Assembly: GCF_000959525.1 (NCBI RefSeq)
Contig: NZ_CP009831.1
Coordinates: 1,984,001 to 2,048,000 of the forward strand
Origin: Burkholderia multivorans ATCC BAA-247
GTDB lineage: Bacteria; Pseudomonadota; Gammaproteobacteria; Burkholderiales; Burkholderiaceae
DNA length: 64,000 nt
Direction: 5' to 3'
A program made the position numbers and the translations under genes. Each line of letters opens with the position of its first letter. Positions within the stretch are counted from its first letter, which is position 1. A model generated the notes under the pieces. The model saw only the letters and a list, made by a program, of their open reading frames with translations, was not told the origin of the DNA and did not search any database. Below, one piece after another: positions 28,870 through 38,320 of this stretch.

Positions 28870-28908
28870 GGCCGGACCGCGCCGCGCACATGCGCGTGCG
28901 GTCCGGCC
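28870..28908 (+). terminator. Strong hairpin between amidohydrolase B and the UbiD gene
   Basis: Perfect 11-bp arms GGCCGGACCGC / GCGGTCCGGCC enclose a 17-base loop that can pair further (GCGCA/TGCGC). The sequence after it (ATTTCTGTT) is only weakly T-rich. It could be a leaky terminator or a processing barrier that lowers expression of the ubiD-ubiX-GTPase block. Confidence 0.6.
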
Positions 28909-28938
28909 ATTTCTGTTCCGTATCCGACGGAGTGCATC

Positions 28939-30333
28939 ATGGCGTCGAGCCTTTTCGCCGAGCAGCAGGATTTTCATCACTTCGCGAACGCCTATCGCGC
29001 GCATTACCCCGACGACATGCTCGCGATCGCGCAGCCGTTGTCGGCGGACCAGGACGTGACGGCCGTCGTCGCGTCGCTCGCGGCGCGCGGGCGGCACGAC
29101 ATGCTCGTCTGCGAGCGCGTCGACGGTCTCGCGGTGCCGCTCGTCACGAACGTATTTGCGTCGCGCACACGCATCGCACGGCTGTTCGGCGTCGACGCGC
29201 ACGATCTGTTCGATGCATGGCAGCGGCGCGCGAACGCGCCGATCGCGCCGGTCTTCGTATCGCACGGGCCCGTGCTCGATCACGTGGTCGAAGGCGACGC
29301 GGTCGATCTCGCGCAGTTGCCGATGATCCGCCACTTCGAAACCGATCGCGGGCCGTACGTGACGAACGCGGTGATCGTCGCGGAAGATCCCGAAACCGGC
29401 ATCGCGAACCTCAGCTATCACCGTTCGATGCGCGCTGCGCGCGACGCGCTCGCGACGAGCCTGCATTCGCGCGGCCATCTGTGGCGGATGCTGCACGCGG
29501 CGAAGTCGCGCGGCGATACGCTGAAGGTCGCGATGGTGATCGGCGCGCATCCGCTGTTCATGCTGGCCGCCGCCGCGCGCGTGCCGTTCGGCGTCGACGA
29601 GCGCGCGATCGCGGGCGGGCTGTTCGGCGCGCCGCTGCAGCTCGTGCGCACGCCGCGTTACGGCATCGGTGTGCCGGCCGCGGCGGAGTTCGTGCTCGAA
29701 GGCACGATCGATCCCGACGCACACGCGCAGGAAGGGCCGTTCGGCGAATTCACCGGCTATTCGTCGGACCGATCGACGAACAACGTGCTGCGCGTCGACA
29801 CGATGATGCGGCGCCGCGATGCGTGGCTCGTCGACGTGGTCGGCGGCCCCTATGCGGAGCACCTGACGCTCGCGCGGCTGCCGCGCGAAGCCGAGATGAG
29901 CGAGAAGCTGAAGGCGCGCTTTCCGGCCGTCACCGCGATCCACTATCCGAATTCGGGCACGCACTTTCACTGCTACGTCGCGCTGAAGCAGACGCGCGAC
30001 GGCGAAGCGCGGCAGATCATGCTCGCGCTGCTCGGTTGGGATCCGTATCTGAAGAACGTCGTCGCGGTCGACAGCGACGTCGACATCACCGACGACGCGC
30101 AGGTGCTGTGGGCCATCGCCACGCACTTCCAGCCGCATCGCGACCTGTTCGTCGTCGACGGTCTGCCGGGCAGCCCGCTCGATCCGTCGTCGTCGGCCGA
30201 CGGCACGACGTCGCGGATGGGCCTCGACGCGACGCGCGGTGCGCGCTTCGACGGTGTGCGCGCACGCGTCGGCGACGCCGCCATGAAGCGCGTGGCGCAG
30301 CTGGTCGCGCAACTCGACGGAGCCGCGCGATGA
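28939..30333 (+). CDS. UbiD-family prenylated-FMN decarboxylase
   Basis: 464 residues, normal for the family. UbiD enzymes decarboxylate or carboxylate aromatic, heteroaromatic or unsaturated acids using prFMN. Seen here: [15 protein letters not shown], the conserved Glu-rich active-site segment at about 265-280, and [20 protein letters not shown] in the C-terminal domain. CGGAG precedes the ATG. It overlaps a ubiX gene that supplies its cofactor. It is not likely to serve ubiquinone synthesis, given the catabolic context. Confidence 0.9.
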   Translation: MASSLFAEQQDFHHFANAYRAHYPDDMLAIAQPLSADQDVTAVVASLAARGRHDMLVCERVDGLAVPLVTNVFASRTRIARLFGVDAHDLFDAWQRRANAPIAPVFVSHGPVLDHVVEGDAVDLAQLPMIRHFETDRGPYVTNAVIVAEDPETGIANLSYHRSMRAARDALATSLHSRGHLWRMLHAAKSRGDTLKVAMVIGAHPLFMLAAAARVPFGVDERAIAGGLFGAPLQLVRTPRYGIGVPAAAEFVLEGTIDPDAHAQEGPFGEFTGYSSDRSTNNVLRVDTMMRRRDAWLVDVVGGPYAEHLTLARLPREAEMSEKLKARFPAVTAIHYPNSGTHFHCYVALKQTRDGEARQIMLALLGWDPYLKNVVAVDSDVDITDDAQVLWAIATHFQPHRDLFVVDGLPGSPLDPSSSADGTTSRMGLDATRGARFDGVRARVGDAAMKRVAQLVAQLDGAAR

Positions 30334-30932
30334 GCGCGCGCCGCCTCGTGGTCGGCATCAGCGGCGCGTCGGGCTTCGTGTACGGAATGCGGCTGCTCGC
30401 GCTGCTGCGCGCGCTCGACATCGAAACGCACGTGGTCGTATCGCGCGCGGCCGCGCTGACGATGGCGCACGAGACCGACTGCAAGCTCGCGGACGTCGCC
30501 GCGCTGGCCGGCGTGCTGTACCGCAGCGACGACATCGCGGCGCCGATCGCGAGCGGCTCGTTCCGCACGCTGGGCATGATCGTCGCGCCGTGCTCGATGA
30601 AGACGCTCGCGGAGATCGCGTGCGGTTTGACGTCCGGCTTGATCTCGCGCGCGGCCGACGTCGCGCTGAAGGAACGCCGCCGGCTCGTGCTGCTCGCGCG
30701 CGAGACGCCCTACACGCTCACGCACCTGCGCAACATGGCGGCCGTCACCGAAATGGGCGCGATCGTCGCGCCGCCCGTGCCCGCGTTCTACGCGCGCCCG
30801 GCATCGCTCGACCAGATGATCGATCACACGCTCGGCCGCGTGCTCGATCTGTTCGACATCGATTCCCGCACCGTCCATCGCTGGAAGGACAACGATTCGC
30901 AGCCCCATCGACTCAACGGAGACGCATCATGA
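30330..30932 (+). CDS. ubiX: Flavin prenyltransferase UbiX
   Basis: 200 residues. Joins a dimethylallyl group to FMN to make prFMN for UbiD enzymes. Motifs: [15 protein letters not shown] at the N-terminus (FMN/phosphate loop), [17 protein letters not shown] near residue 90 and [20 protein letters not shown] near residue 120. The ATG overlaps the decarboxylase stop as ATGA, and its own stop overlaps the next ATG, so three genes are translationally coupled. Probably a dedicated copy for this pathway. Confidence 0.93.
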   Translation: MSARRLVVGISGASGFVYGMRLLALLRALDIETHVVVSRAAALTMAHETDCKLADVAALAGVLYRSDDIAAPIASGSFRTLGMIVAPCSMKTLAEIACGLTSGLISRAADVALKERRRLVLLARETPYTLTHLRNMAAVTEMGAIVAPPVPAFYARPASLDQMIDHTLGRVLDLFDIDSRTVHRWKDNDSQPHRLNGDAS

Positions 30933-32065
30933 CGCATATCCACACCACGCACAGCGACGTCGAAAAGATCCCGGTCACCGTGCTCACCGGCTTTCTCGGC
31001 GCGGGGAAGACCACGCTGCTCAACTACATCCTGCGCGAAAAGCACGGCCGCAAGATCGCGGTGATCGAGAACGAGTTCGGCGAGATCGGCATCGACAGCG
31101 GCCTCGTGCTGGAATCGACCGAGGAAATCTACGAGATGACGAACGGCTGCGTGTGCTGCGTCGGCGCCGTGCGCGAGGATCTGGTGCGCATCGTGCGGAT
31201 GCTGGTCGCGCGGCCCGACCGGCTCGATCACATCATCGTCGAGACGAGCGGCCTCGCCGATCCGTATCCGGTCGCGCAGACGTTCTTTCTCGACGATCCG
31301 ATCGCGAAGGAGGTCGCGCTCGATGCGGTCGTCACGATGGTCGATGCGAAACACATTCGCGCGCATCTCGACGATCTCGTGCTCGACGGCCGCGACAACC
31401 AGGCGGTCGACCAGATCGTCTGCGCGGATCGCATCGTGATCAACAAGGTCGATCTCGTCGACGCGGCCGACGTCGAATCGCTGAGCGCGCGGCTGCGCGA
31501 ACTGAACGCGACGGCCGAGATCGTCACGTCGAGCTACGCGCAGGTCGATCTCGATCGCATTCTCGGCGTCGGCGCGAACGAATTCGCGCAGATTCTCGTC
31601 GAGAGCGACGGGCTGCACGCCGACACGGACGCGCATGCCGACGGACATGCCGAGGAACACGCGGCGCACGACGCGCACGACGGCCACGATACGCACGCGC
31701 ATCGCGACCACCCGAGCCACGACCGCCACGACGATCACGACGACCACGAACACGACGCGAGCGTGTCGTCGGTCGGGATCGAAGTCGACGCCGACGTCGA
31801 TCTCGACGCGCTCGAAGCGTGGCTCGCGGAGCTGCGCGACGCCGACACCGCGAACCTGTTCCGGATGAAAGGGATTCTCGCGGTGCACGGCCGCGCGCAG
31901 CGCTACGTGCTGCAGGGCGTACACGGCGTGATCGAGCTGCGCGCCGCGCAGGCGTGGGGCACCGAGCCGCGTGCGTCGCGCATCGTCTTCATCGGCCGCG
32001 ATCTCGATCGCGCCGCGCTGACCGACCGTTTCCATGCCTGTCTCGCCGCGCCGGTCGCGGCCTGA
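30929..32065 (+). CDS. COG0523 (CobW/P47K) G3E GTPase, His-rich candidate metallochaperone
   Basis: 378 residues. P-loop GFLGAGKTT at about 21-29, the metal-binding CxCC in NGCVCCVG at about 74-77, NKVD specificity motif, and a C-terminal CobW_C domain. Between the two domains, at about residues 224-277, is a His/Asp-rich loop (repeated [24 protein letters not shown]) likely to bind Zn or another metal. The gene start overlaps the ubiX stop. By context it may deliver metal to the amidohydrolases of the cluster. Confidence 0.88.
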   Translation: MTHIHTTHSDVEKIPVTVLTGFLGAGKTTLLNYILREKHGRKIAVIENEFGEIGIDSGLVLESTEEIYEMTNGCVCCVGAVREDLVRIVRMLVARPDRLDHIIVETSGLADPYPVAQTFFLDDPIAKEVALDAVVTMVDAKHIRAHLDDLVLDGRDNQAVDQIVCADRIVINKVDLVDAADVESLSARLRELNATAEIVTSSYAQVDLDRILGVGANEFAQILVESDGLHADTDAHADGHAEEHAAHDAHDGHDTHAHRDHPSHDRHDDHDDHEHDASVSSVGIEVDADVDLDALEAWLAELRDADTANLFRMKGILAVHGRAQRYVLQGVHGVIELRAAQAWGTEPRASRIVFIGRDLDRAALTDRFHACLAAPVAA

Positions 32066-32125
32066 CGGGGCGCCGGGCGCGCGCATGCCGCGCGCGCCGG
32101 ATCACGAACATCAGGAGACACGCCC

Positions 32126-33499
32126 ATGCACTCTGCCTCACATCCCGTCGACCGCATACTGCCGCGCCGTCAGATGCTGACGCTCGGCCTGCAGCACATG
32201 CTCGTCGCGTATATCGGCGCGATCGCCGTGCCGCTGATCGTCGCATCCGCACTGAAGATGTCGCCCGCCGATACGACCGTGCTGATCAGCACCGCGCTGT
32301 TCTGCTCGGGGATCTCGACGATCCTGCAGACGGTCGGCATCTGGAAGCTCGGCGTGCGCCTGCCGATCCTGCAGGGCGTCGCATTCAGCAGCGTCGGCCC
32401 CGTGATCGCGATCGGCCTCACGCCGGGCGTCGGCTTCGCGGGCGTGTGCGGCGCAGTGATCGGCGCCGGCATCGTCACGACGCTCGCCGCGCCGCTGATC
32501 GGCCGGCTGCGTCGGCTGTTCCCGCCGGTCGTCACCGGCTGCATCGTGACCGTGATCGGCCTGCAACTGTTTCCGGTCGCCTATCAGTGGGCGGGCGGCG
32601 GCGACGCGGCGAAGCTGCAGTTCGGCGAGCTGTCGTTTCTCGCGGTCGCGCTCGTCGTCGCGGTCTCGATCCTCGCGATCAACCGCTTTGCGAACGCGTT
32701 CCTGCGCAACCTGTCGGTGCTGATCGGGCTCGTCGCCGGCAGCCTGCTCGCCTATGCGCTCGGGATGGGCAATTTCACGAACGTCGCCGCGGCGCCGTGG
32801 TTTACCGTGCCGATTCCGTTCCACTTCGGCGCGCCGGTGTTCGCGATCGTGCCGGTGCTCACGATGGTCGTCGTGATGATCGTGCAGATGGTCGAGTCGA
32901 TGGGGCTGTTCGTCGCGATCGGCGACATCGTCGAAAAGCACGTCAGCGAGGACGACGTCGTGCGCGGGTTGCGCGCAAACGGCGTGGCAAGCGCGATCGC
33001 CGGCACCTTCGCCGCGTTTCCGTTCATCGCGTTCATGGAGAACGTCGGCCTCGTGATCCTGACCGGCGTGCGCAGCCGCTGGATCGTCGCGGTCAGCGGC
33101 GTGCTGATGTGTGTGGTCGCGCTGGTGCCGAAAATCGGCGCGGTCGTCGCCTCGACACCATCCGCCGCGCTCGGCGGCGCCGGCATCGCGATGTTCGGCG
33201 TGGTCGTCGCGGCCGGCGTGCAAACGCTCGCGAAGGTCGACTTCGAAAACAACCGCTACAACGTGCTGATCGTCGGCTTCACGATCGCGACTGCGCTGAT
33301 CCCCGTGATGGCGCCGAAAGTGTTCGCGCACATGCCGGACTGGACGCAGCCGTTCCTGCACAGCGGCGTCGTCATCGCGTGCATCGTGTCGGTCGTGCTG
33401 AACGCGCTGCTGAACGGCGTGCAGGCGGCCGACCCCGCACCGGCGCACGCCGCCGCCGACGCGGCGCACGGCGGCCCGATGGCGCGCGAATGCGACTGA
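32126..33499 (+). CDS. NCS2-family (xanthine/uracil) permease
   Basis: 457 residues with 12-14 membrane segments. NCS2 signatures are LGLQHMLVAYIGAIAVPLIV near the N-terminus, ILQGVAFSSVGPVIAIG near residue 85, and the substrate-site region MVESMGLFVAIGDIVE. Proton- or sodium-coupled uptake of a nucleobase-like compound is expected, which hints that the cluster degrades an N-heterocycle. It follows the GTPase by 60 bases with GGAGA before the ATG. Confidence 0.9.
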   Translation: MHSASHPVDRILPRRQMLTLGLQHMLVAYIGAIAVPLIVASALKMSPADTTVLISTALFCSGISTILQTVGIWKLGVRLPILQGVAFSSVGPVIAIGLTPGVGFAGVCGAVIGAGIVTTLAAPLIGRLRRLFPPVVTGCIVTVIGLQLFPVAYQWAGGGDAAKLQFGELSFLAVALVVAVSILAINRFANAFLRNLSVLIGLVAGSLLAYALGMGNFTNVAAAPWFTVPIPFHFGAPVFAIVPVLTMVVVMIVQMVESMGLFVAIGDIVEKHVSEDDVVRGLRANGVASAIAGTFAAFPFIAFMENVGLVILTGVRSRWIVAVSGVLMCVVALVPKIGAVVASTPSAALGGAGIAMFGVVVAAGVQTLAKVDFENNRYNVLIVGFTIATALIPVMAPKVFAHMPDWTQPFLHSGVVIACIVSVVLNALLNGVQAADPAPAHAAADAAHGGPMARECD

Positions 33500-33587
33500 C
33501 CATGCGACTGAATTGCAGCGCGCTGCGCGCGGGCGCAGGCTCGCGTGCGGCGTGCGACTGCCCCTATCTTTACGAGGAAACCGAATC

Positions 33588-34970
33588 GTGAGTCTTCCGT
33601 CTGCTTCCCTGCTGATTCGCCGCCCGCTCGCGATCATGAGCGGCCGCACGGGCGCCGCCGCGCGGCTCACCCGCGCCGACCTGCGCGTCCGCGACGGCCG
33701 GATCGAAGCGATCGCGCCCGATCTCGCGCCGCAGCCCGGCGAGCGTGTGATCGACGCGCGCGACTGCGTCGTCTATCCGGGCTGGGTCAACACGCATCAC
33801 CATCTGTTCCAGAACCTGCTGAAAGCGGTGCCGGCCGGCATCAACGCCGATCTGCAGGCATGGCTCGCGGCGGTGCCCTATCCGCGCGTCGCGCGCTTCA
33901 CGCCGACGCTCGCGCGCATCGCCGCCCGGCTCGGCTTCGCCGAGCTGCTGCTGTCGGGCGTCACGACCTGCGCCGATCATCACTACCTGTATCACGCGGG
34001 CGGCACCACCGAGACCGGCGACCTGCTGTTCGACGAAGCGGCCGGCTTCGGCATGCGCTTCGTGCTGTGCCGCGGCGGTGCGCTGCAGGCGGCGGGCGAT
34101 CATCCGGGATTTGCGGGCACCGCACTGCAGCCCGAGACGCTCGACCGGATGCTCGCGGACATCGAGCGGCTGAAGGCGCGCTATCACGATGCGGGCGATG
34201 CATCGATGCGCCGCGTCGTCGTCGCGCCGACGACGCCGACCTTCTCGCTGCCGCCCGACCTGCTGCCCGAAGTCGCGCGTGCGGCGCGCGGGATGGGACT
34301 GCGGCTGCACTCGCATCTGTCGGAGACGACGCGCTACGTCGATTTCTGCCGCGAGCGCTACGGGCAGCTGCCGGTCGAGTTCGTCGCCGAGCGCGAATGG
34401 CTCGGGCCCGACGTCTGGTTCGCGCATCTGGTCCATCTCGAGCCGACCGAGATCGCACTGCTCGCGGATACGGGCACCGGCTGCGCGCACTGCCCCGTCA
34501 GCAATGCGCGGCTCGGTAGCGGCATCGCGCCCGCGCCGCGGATGGCGGCCGCCGGCGTGCCGATGTCGCTGGGCGTCGACGGCGTCGCGTCGAACGAATC
34601 GGGCAGCATGACGCACGAAGCGAACTTCGCGTGGCTCGTGCATCGTGCGGCGCACGGCGCGTCGGCGACGACCGTCGAACAGGTATTGCACTGGGGCACG
34701 CAGGGCGGCGCACGCGTGCTCGGGCTCGACGCGGTCGGCACGCTCGACGTCGGACAGGCCGCGGATCTCGTGCTGTACGACGTCAGCGGGCCGCGCTTCG
34801 CCGGCTTTCACGACCCGGCCGTCGCGCCGGTCACGGCCGGCGAGCCGGCGCCGGTCAAGTACAGCATCGTGAACGGGCGCGTCGTCGTCGACGACGGCGA
34901 GATTCCGGGCCTCGATCTGCACGCCCTTCGCCGCGATGCGATCGATGCGGTGCGGCAACTGATCGATTGA
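33588..34970 (+). CDS. TRZ/ATZ-type amidohydrolase, 8-oxoguanine deaminase-like
   Basis: 460 residues. Metal-dependent deaminase or dechlorinase of the cytosine-deaminase branch. Features: NTHHHLFQNLLKAVPAGINA at about 66-85 (HxH and the loop seen in 8-oxoguanine deaminase), LHSHLSETTRYVDFCRERYG, WFAHLVHLEPTEI and GVDGVASNESGSM. GTG start with GAGGAAA about 8 bases upstream. It probably removes an amino group from a heterocyclic ring imported by the neighbouring permease. The true substrate is unknown. Confidence 0.85.
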   Translation: MSLPSASLLIRRPLAIMSGRTGAAARLTRADLRVRDGRIEAIAPDLAPQPGERVIDARDCVVYPGWVNTHHHLFQNLLKAVPAGINADLQAWLAAVPYPRVARFTPTLARIAARLGFAELLLSGVTTCADHHYLYHAGGTTETGDLLFDEAAGFGMRFVLCRGGALQAAGDHPGFAGTALQPETLDRMLADIERLKARYHDAGDASMRRVVVAPTTPTFSLPPDLLPEVARAARGMGLRLHSHLSETTRYVDFCRERYGQLPVEFVAEREWLGPDVWFAHLVHLEPTEIALLADTGTGCAHCPVSNARLGSGIAPAPRMAAAGVPMSLGVDGVASNESGSMTHEANFAWLVHRAAHGASATTVEQVLHWGTQGGARVLGLDAVGTLDVGQAADLVLYDVSGPRFAGFHDPAVAPVTAGEPAPVKYSIVNGRVVVDDGEIPGLDLHALRRDAIDAVRQLID

Positions 34971-35258
34971 CCGTCGATCGCCGGTACGCGCAGTTCGGGA
35001 TCGTCCGCGTCGCGTAACGGCAACTCGGGCTGCGCGAGAACGCGCCATGCGCGGCGATGCGCGACCGACGCATCGCCCACGCCCTCCATCACACCCTTCG
35101 CCCGCCCCGCTTCGCAAACGACCTGCCCACCCGCGCCTCTTGGTGCCGCACCCGCTCGCGAGTATGCTTGCAGTTCAAACGAATTCCGGCACAGGGCCAC
35201 GCAACGGCGCTCACGTGCTGGCCGGCCAACCGCCTCTTCCGTCTATTACCACGCGTTC

Positions 35259-36500
35259 ATGGATTTCGACGTCATCGTTCTCGGCGCGGGCATCGTCGGC
35301 GTGTCCGTCGCGCTGCATCTGCAGGACCGTGGCCGCAAGGTCGCATTGGTCGATCGTTCGGCCCCCGGCGAAGGGACGAGCTTCGGCAACGCGGGCCTGA
35401 TCGAGCGCTCGTCGGTCGAACCGTATCCGTTCCCGCGCAGCCCGTTCACGCTGATGCGCTATGCGCTGAACCGATCGACCGACCTGTACTGGCACAGTGC
35501 ATCGCTGCCCGCCTTCGCGCCGTGGCTCGCGCGCTTCTGGTGGGAGTCGGCGCCGCAGCGTCACGCAGCTGCCGCACGCGACATGCTGCCGCTGATCGAG
35601 CGCTGCATCGTCGAACACGACGCGCTGATCGCCCGCTCCGGCGCGGGCGAGCTCGTGCGCGCGAGCGGCTGGATGGAAGCGTTCCGCACGCCGGCCGCAT
35701 TCGAGCGCGGCGCGGCCGAGGCGCAGCTCACCGCGCGCCGCCACGGGCTCGGCGTCACGCCGCTCGACGCGGCGGCACTGCTCGCGCAGGAGCCGAGCCT
35801 CGCGCCGGGCTTCTGCGGTGCGCTGCACTGGCGCGACCCGAAAAGCGTCGTCGATCCGTCCGCTTTGGTCAAAGCGTATGCGCGGCTGTTCGAGCAAGGC
35901 GGCGGCACGCTGCTGTCGGGCGACGCCGCAAGCCTCTCCGCCCGCTCGCCGGGCTGGGCGGTCGCGACCGAGCACGGCACGGTGGCCGCACCGGCCGTCG
36001 TCGTCGCGCTCGGCCCGTGGTCCGACACGGTGTTCGCGAAGTTCGGCTACCGCATTCCGCTGCGCGAGAAGCGCGGCTATCACATGCACTACGCGCCGTC
36101 CGCGCGCGGCGTACCGTCGGCGCCGATCGTCGATCGCGAATACGGCTACGTGATCGCGCCGATGCGGCGCGGGCTGCGGCTGACGACCGGCGTCGAGATC
36201 GCCCGCCGCCGCGTGCCGCCGACCGGCGTGCAGATCGAACGCGCGGAGCGCATCGCGCGGCCGGTGTTCGGCTTCGGCGAACGGCTCGATCCGCAGCCGT
36301 GGCTCGGCTTTCGGCCCTGCACGCCCGACATGCGGCCCGTGATCGGCCCGGCGCCGGCGCATCGCGGCATGTGGTTCGCATTCGGCCACAACCACCACGG
36401 GCTGACGCTTGGCCCCGTCACGGGCCGGCTGCTCGCGGAAATGATGACGGGCGACACGCCGTTCACCGATCCGGCGCCGTATCGCGCCGATCGCTTCTGA
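35259..36500 (+). CDS. FAD-dependent amino acid oxidoreductase (DadA-like)
   Basis: 413 residues. DAO-fold flavoenzyme: N-terminal FAD motif VLGAGIVGVSVALHLQDRG, GTSFGNAGLIERSS typical of the DadA group, and C-terminal GHNHHGLTLGPVTGRLLAE. It would oxidise a D-amino acid or secondary amine to an oxo acid and ammonia. It follows the deaminase by 288 bases, a gap with no gene I can recognise, so it may belong to the same catabolic unit or be independent. Ends convergently with the GntR gene. Confidence 0.85.
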   Translation: MDFDVIVLGAGIVGVSVALHLQDRGRKVALVDRSAPGEGTSFGNAGLIERSSVEPYPFPRSPFTLMRYALNRSTDLYWHSASLPAFAPWLARFWWESAPQRHAAAARDMLPLIERCIVEHDALIARSGAGELVRASGWMEAFRTPAAFERGAAEAQLTARRHGLGVTPLDAAALLAQEPSLAPGFCGALHWRDPKSVVDPSALVKAYARLFEQGGGTLLSGDAASLSARSPGWAVATEHGTVAAPAVVVALGPWSDTVFAKFGYRIPLREKRGYHMHYAPSARGVPSAPIVDREYGYVIAPMRRGLRLTTGVEIARRRVPPTGVQIERAERIARPVFGFGERLDPQPWLGFRPCTPDMRPVIGPAPAHRGMWFAFGHNHHGLTLGPVTGRLLAEMMTGDTPFTDPAPYRADRF

Positions 36501-36526
36501 CGCGGCGCACGCACGCGCACCGCGCG

Positions 36527-37288
36527 TCAGTCGAGCGCGCGCCCGAAGATCCGGATCACCTCGTCCAGATGCTCGGCCATCGCGCGGCGCGCGGCCTCGG
36601 GGTCGCGCGCGCGGATCGCGTCGAGGATCGCGCGATGTTCGAGTTCCGACCGATGCGGCATGTCGTGCGGCATGTACAGCGACTGCAATCGCTGAAACAT
36701 CGGATCGTATTTATGCGCGAGCAGCTGCTTGACCATCAGCGCGTAGGCTGCGTTGTCGCTCGCCTCGGCGATGCGGATATGAAACAGCCGGTCGCCCGGA
36801 TGCGTGACCGAGCCGCTGCGATTGTCCGCCTGATTGCGCTCGAACGCGGCGCCGATCGCGTCGATCTGCGCGTCCGAGGCATGCTTCGCGGCGAGCGACG
36901 CGGCTTCGGGCTCGATCAGACGGCGCGCCTGCAGCAGCGCGAACGGCGGGATTTCGGTATCGAGATCGAGCGCAATCCCCAGTTCGGGATCGATCTCGAC
37001 GACCGCAAGCGGCGCGGCCTTCGCGGCGGCGGCAGGCGCGGGTGCCGTCGCGGCCTCCGGATGGCGCACCTTCACGCCGTCGCCGACACGCACGCTGACG
37101 CGCCCACCCACTTCGAGCGCGATCAGCGCCTCGCGCACCGACGTGCGCGACACGCCGAACTGCTCGGCCAGCTCGCGCTCCGGCGGCAGATAGCTGCCCG
37201 GCGGAAAATCGCCGGACTCGATCATCGCGGTGAGCCGGTCGGCGATCTGCTGGTAAAGGCGGCGGTTCTGAATCGGCTGGATGGACAT
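36527..37288 (-). CDS. FadR-subfamily GntR regulator, likely L-fucose operon repressor
   Basis: 253 residues. N-terminal wHTH (LYQQIADRLTAMIESGDFPP, LPPERELAEQFGVSRTSVRE) joined by an Ala/Pro-rich linker to a C-terminal FCD ligand domain (ALLQARRLIEPEAASLAAKH; HIRIAEASDNAAYALMVKQL). It is the last gene of the fucose run, 68 bases after the lactonase gene. A palindrome at 45778-45792 upstream of the operon is its likely operator. The ligand is probably fucose or a fuconate-pathway intermediate. Confidence 0.85.
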   Translation of the reverse strand: MSIQPIQNRRLYQQIADRLTAMIESGDFPPGSYLPPERELAEQFGVSRTSVREALIALEVGGRVSVRVGDGVKVRHPEAATAPAPAAAAKAAPLAVVEIDPELGIALDLDTEIPPFALLQARRLIEPEAASLAAKHASDAQIDAIGAAFERNQADNRSGSVTHPGDRLFHIRIAEASDNAAYALMVKQLLAHKYDPMFQRLQSLYMPHDMPHRSELEHRAILDAIRARDPEAARRAMAEHLDEVIRIFGRALD

Positions 37289-37356
37289 ACGTCGATGCGG
37301 AAAATCGGTTGCGTGGCGAACGGGCCGGCGAAGCGGGCGAATCGTGCGCGCGTATT

Positions 37357-38247
37357 TTATAGGCGCGCGCCGGACGGTTCCGGCAGCGCGTAGCAGCGCG
37401 CGGCCGTCCCGCCCCACAGCGCGCTGCGCTCGGCCGCCGACAGCCGCGACTCGGCCCATCGCTCGACGAGCGACGCCACTTCGTCGTACGACGCGGCCAG
37501 CAGGCACACGGGCCAGTCCGATCCGAACATCAGCCGCTGCGGGCCGAGCGCGTCGAGCGCCGCATCGAGACACTGCTCGATGTGCCGGATGTCCGACGCG
37601 CGCAGTCCGCGCCGCCAGTCGGCCTCGGTCACGAGGCCCGACAGCTTGCACACGACGTGCGGCAGCGCGGCCAGTTCGCGCAACGCGGCACGCCAGCGCG
37701 CGAGCGCCGTATCGTCGCGGTCGAATTCGGCGAGTGCCGGCTTGCCCGCGTGGTCGAGCACGAGCCAGTGTGCGTCGTGCCGCGCGCAGAACGCCTGCAC
37801 GTCCGGCAGCTGGCGTTCGAACACGAGTACGTCGTACACGTAGCCGTTCGCCTGCAGCCACGCGACGCCGCGCGTGAAATCGGCATCGTCGACGAACGCG
37901 CGCACGTCGGCTTCGTCCTGCAGCTGATGGCGAAACCCGCGCAACTTCGTGCCACGCCACTCGGCGACGCGCTCGGCCAGTTGCGGCGCGCGCAAGTCCT
38001 CCCAGCCGACCACCGCCGCGATACGCGCCTCGTCGCGCGCGAGGTCGAGCAGGAACGCGGTTTCGTCGCGGCCCGCGCGCGCCTGCACGGCGATCGACGC
38101 GCCGAGCGCCTGCGCATGCATCAGCGGGTGCAGCGCGTCCGGCAGATAGTCGCGCGCGAGCACGCCCATCCCGGCACCGATCCACGGATAGTCGGCGGCC
38201 CGATAGCGCCAGAAGTGCTGATGGGAATCGATACGCAATGCGCCCAT
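37357..38247 (-). CDS. L-fucono-lactonase (amidohydrolase-2 family)
   Basis: 296 residues. Hydrolyses L-fucono-lactone to L-fuconate, step 2 of the non-phosphorylating fucose pathway. HxH in IDSHQHFWRYRAADYPWIG at the N-terminus, WLVLDHAGKP near residue 165 and FGSDWPVCLLAASY near residue 245 mark the family. GAGGA precedes the ATG. The assignment to fucose rests on the adjacent fucose dehydrogenase, fuconate dehydratase and hydrolase genes. Confidence 0.85.
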   Translation of the reverse strand: MGALRIDSHQHFWRYRAADYPWIGAGMGVLARDYLPDALHPLMHAQALGASIAVQARAGRDETAFLLDLARDEARIAAVVGWEDLRAPQLAERVAEWRGTKLRGFRHQLQDEADVRAFVDDADFTRGVAWLQANGYVYDVLVFERQLPDVQAFCARHDAHWLVLDHAGKPALAEFDRDDTALARWRAALRELAALPHVVCKLSGLVTEADWRRGLRASDIRHIEQCLDAALDALGPQRLMFGSDWPVCLLAASYDEVASLVERWAESRLSAAERSALWGGTAARCYALPEPSGARL

Positions 38248-38320
38248 GATGTCCTCGTATGCCGTCGTTCGGCGCGACCGCACGCGTGCGCGACCGCGCG
38301 TGCGACGTCGCCCGCAACGT

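Noticed and set aside
31153-33591. Plus-strand open frame of 812 codons overlapping the GTPase and permease genes
   Set aside because: Out-of-frame shadow full of Arg and Ala; the real frames encode COG0523 and NCS2 proteins.
36500-36527. GC-rich dyad between the convergent DadA-like and GntR genes as a bidirectional terminator
   Set aside because: The arms are imperfect and no T-tract exists on either strand.
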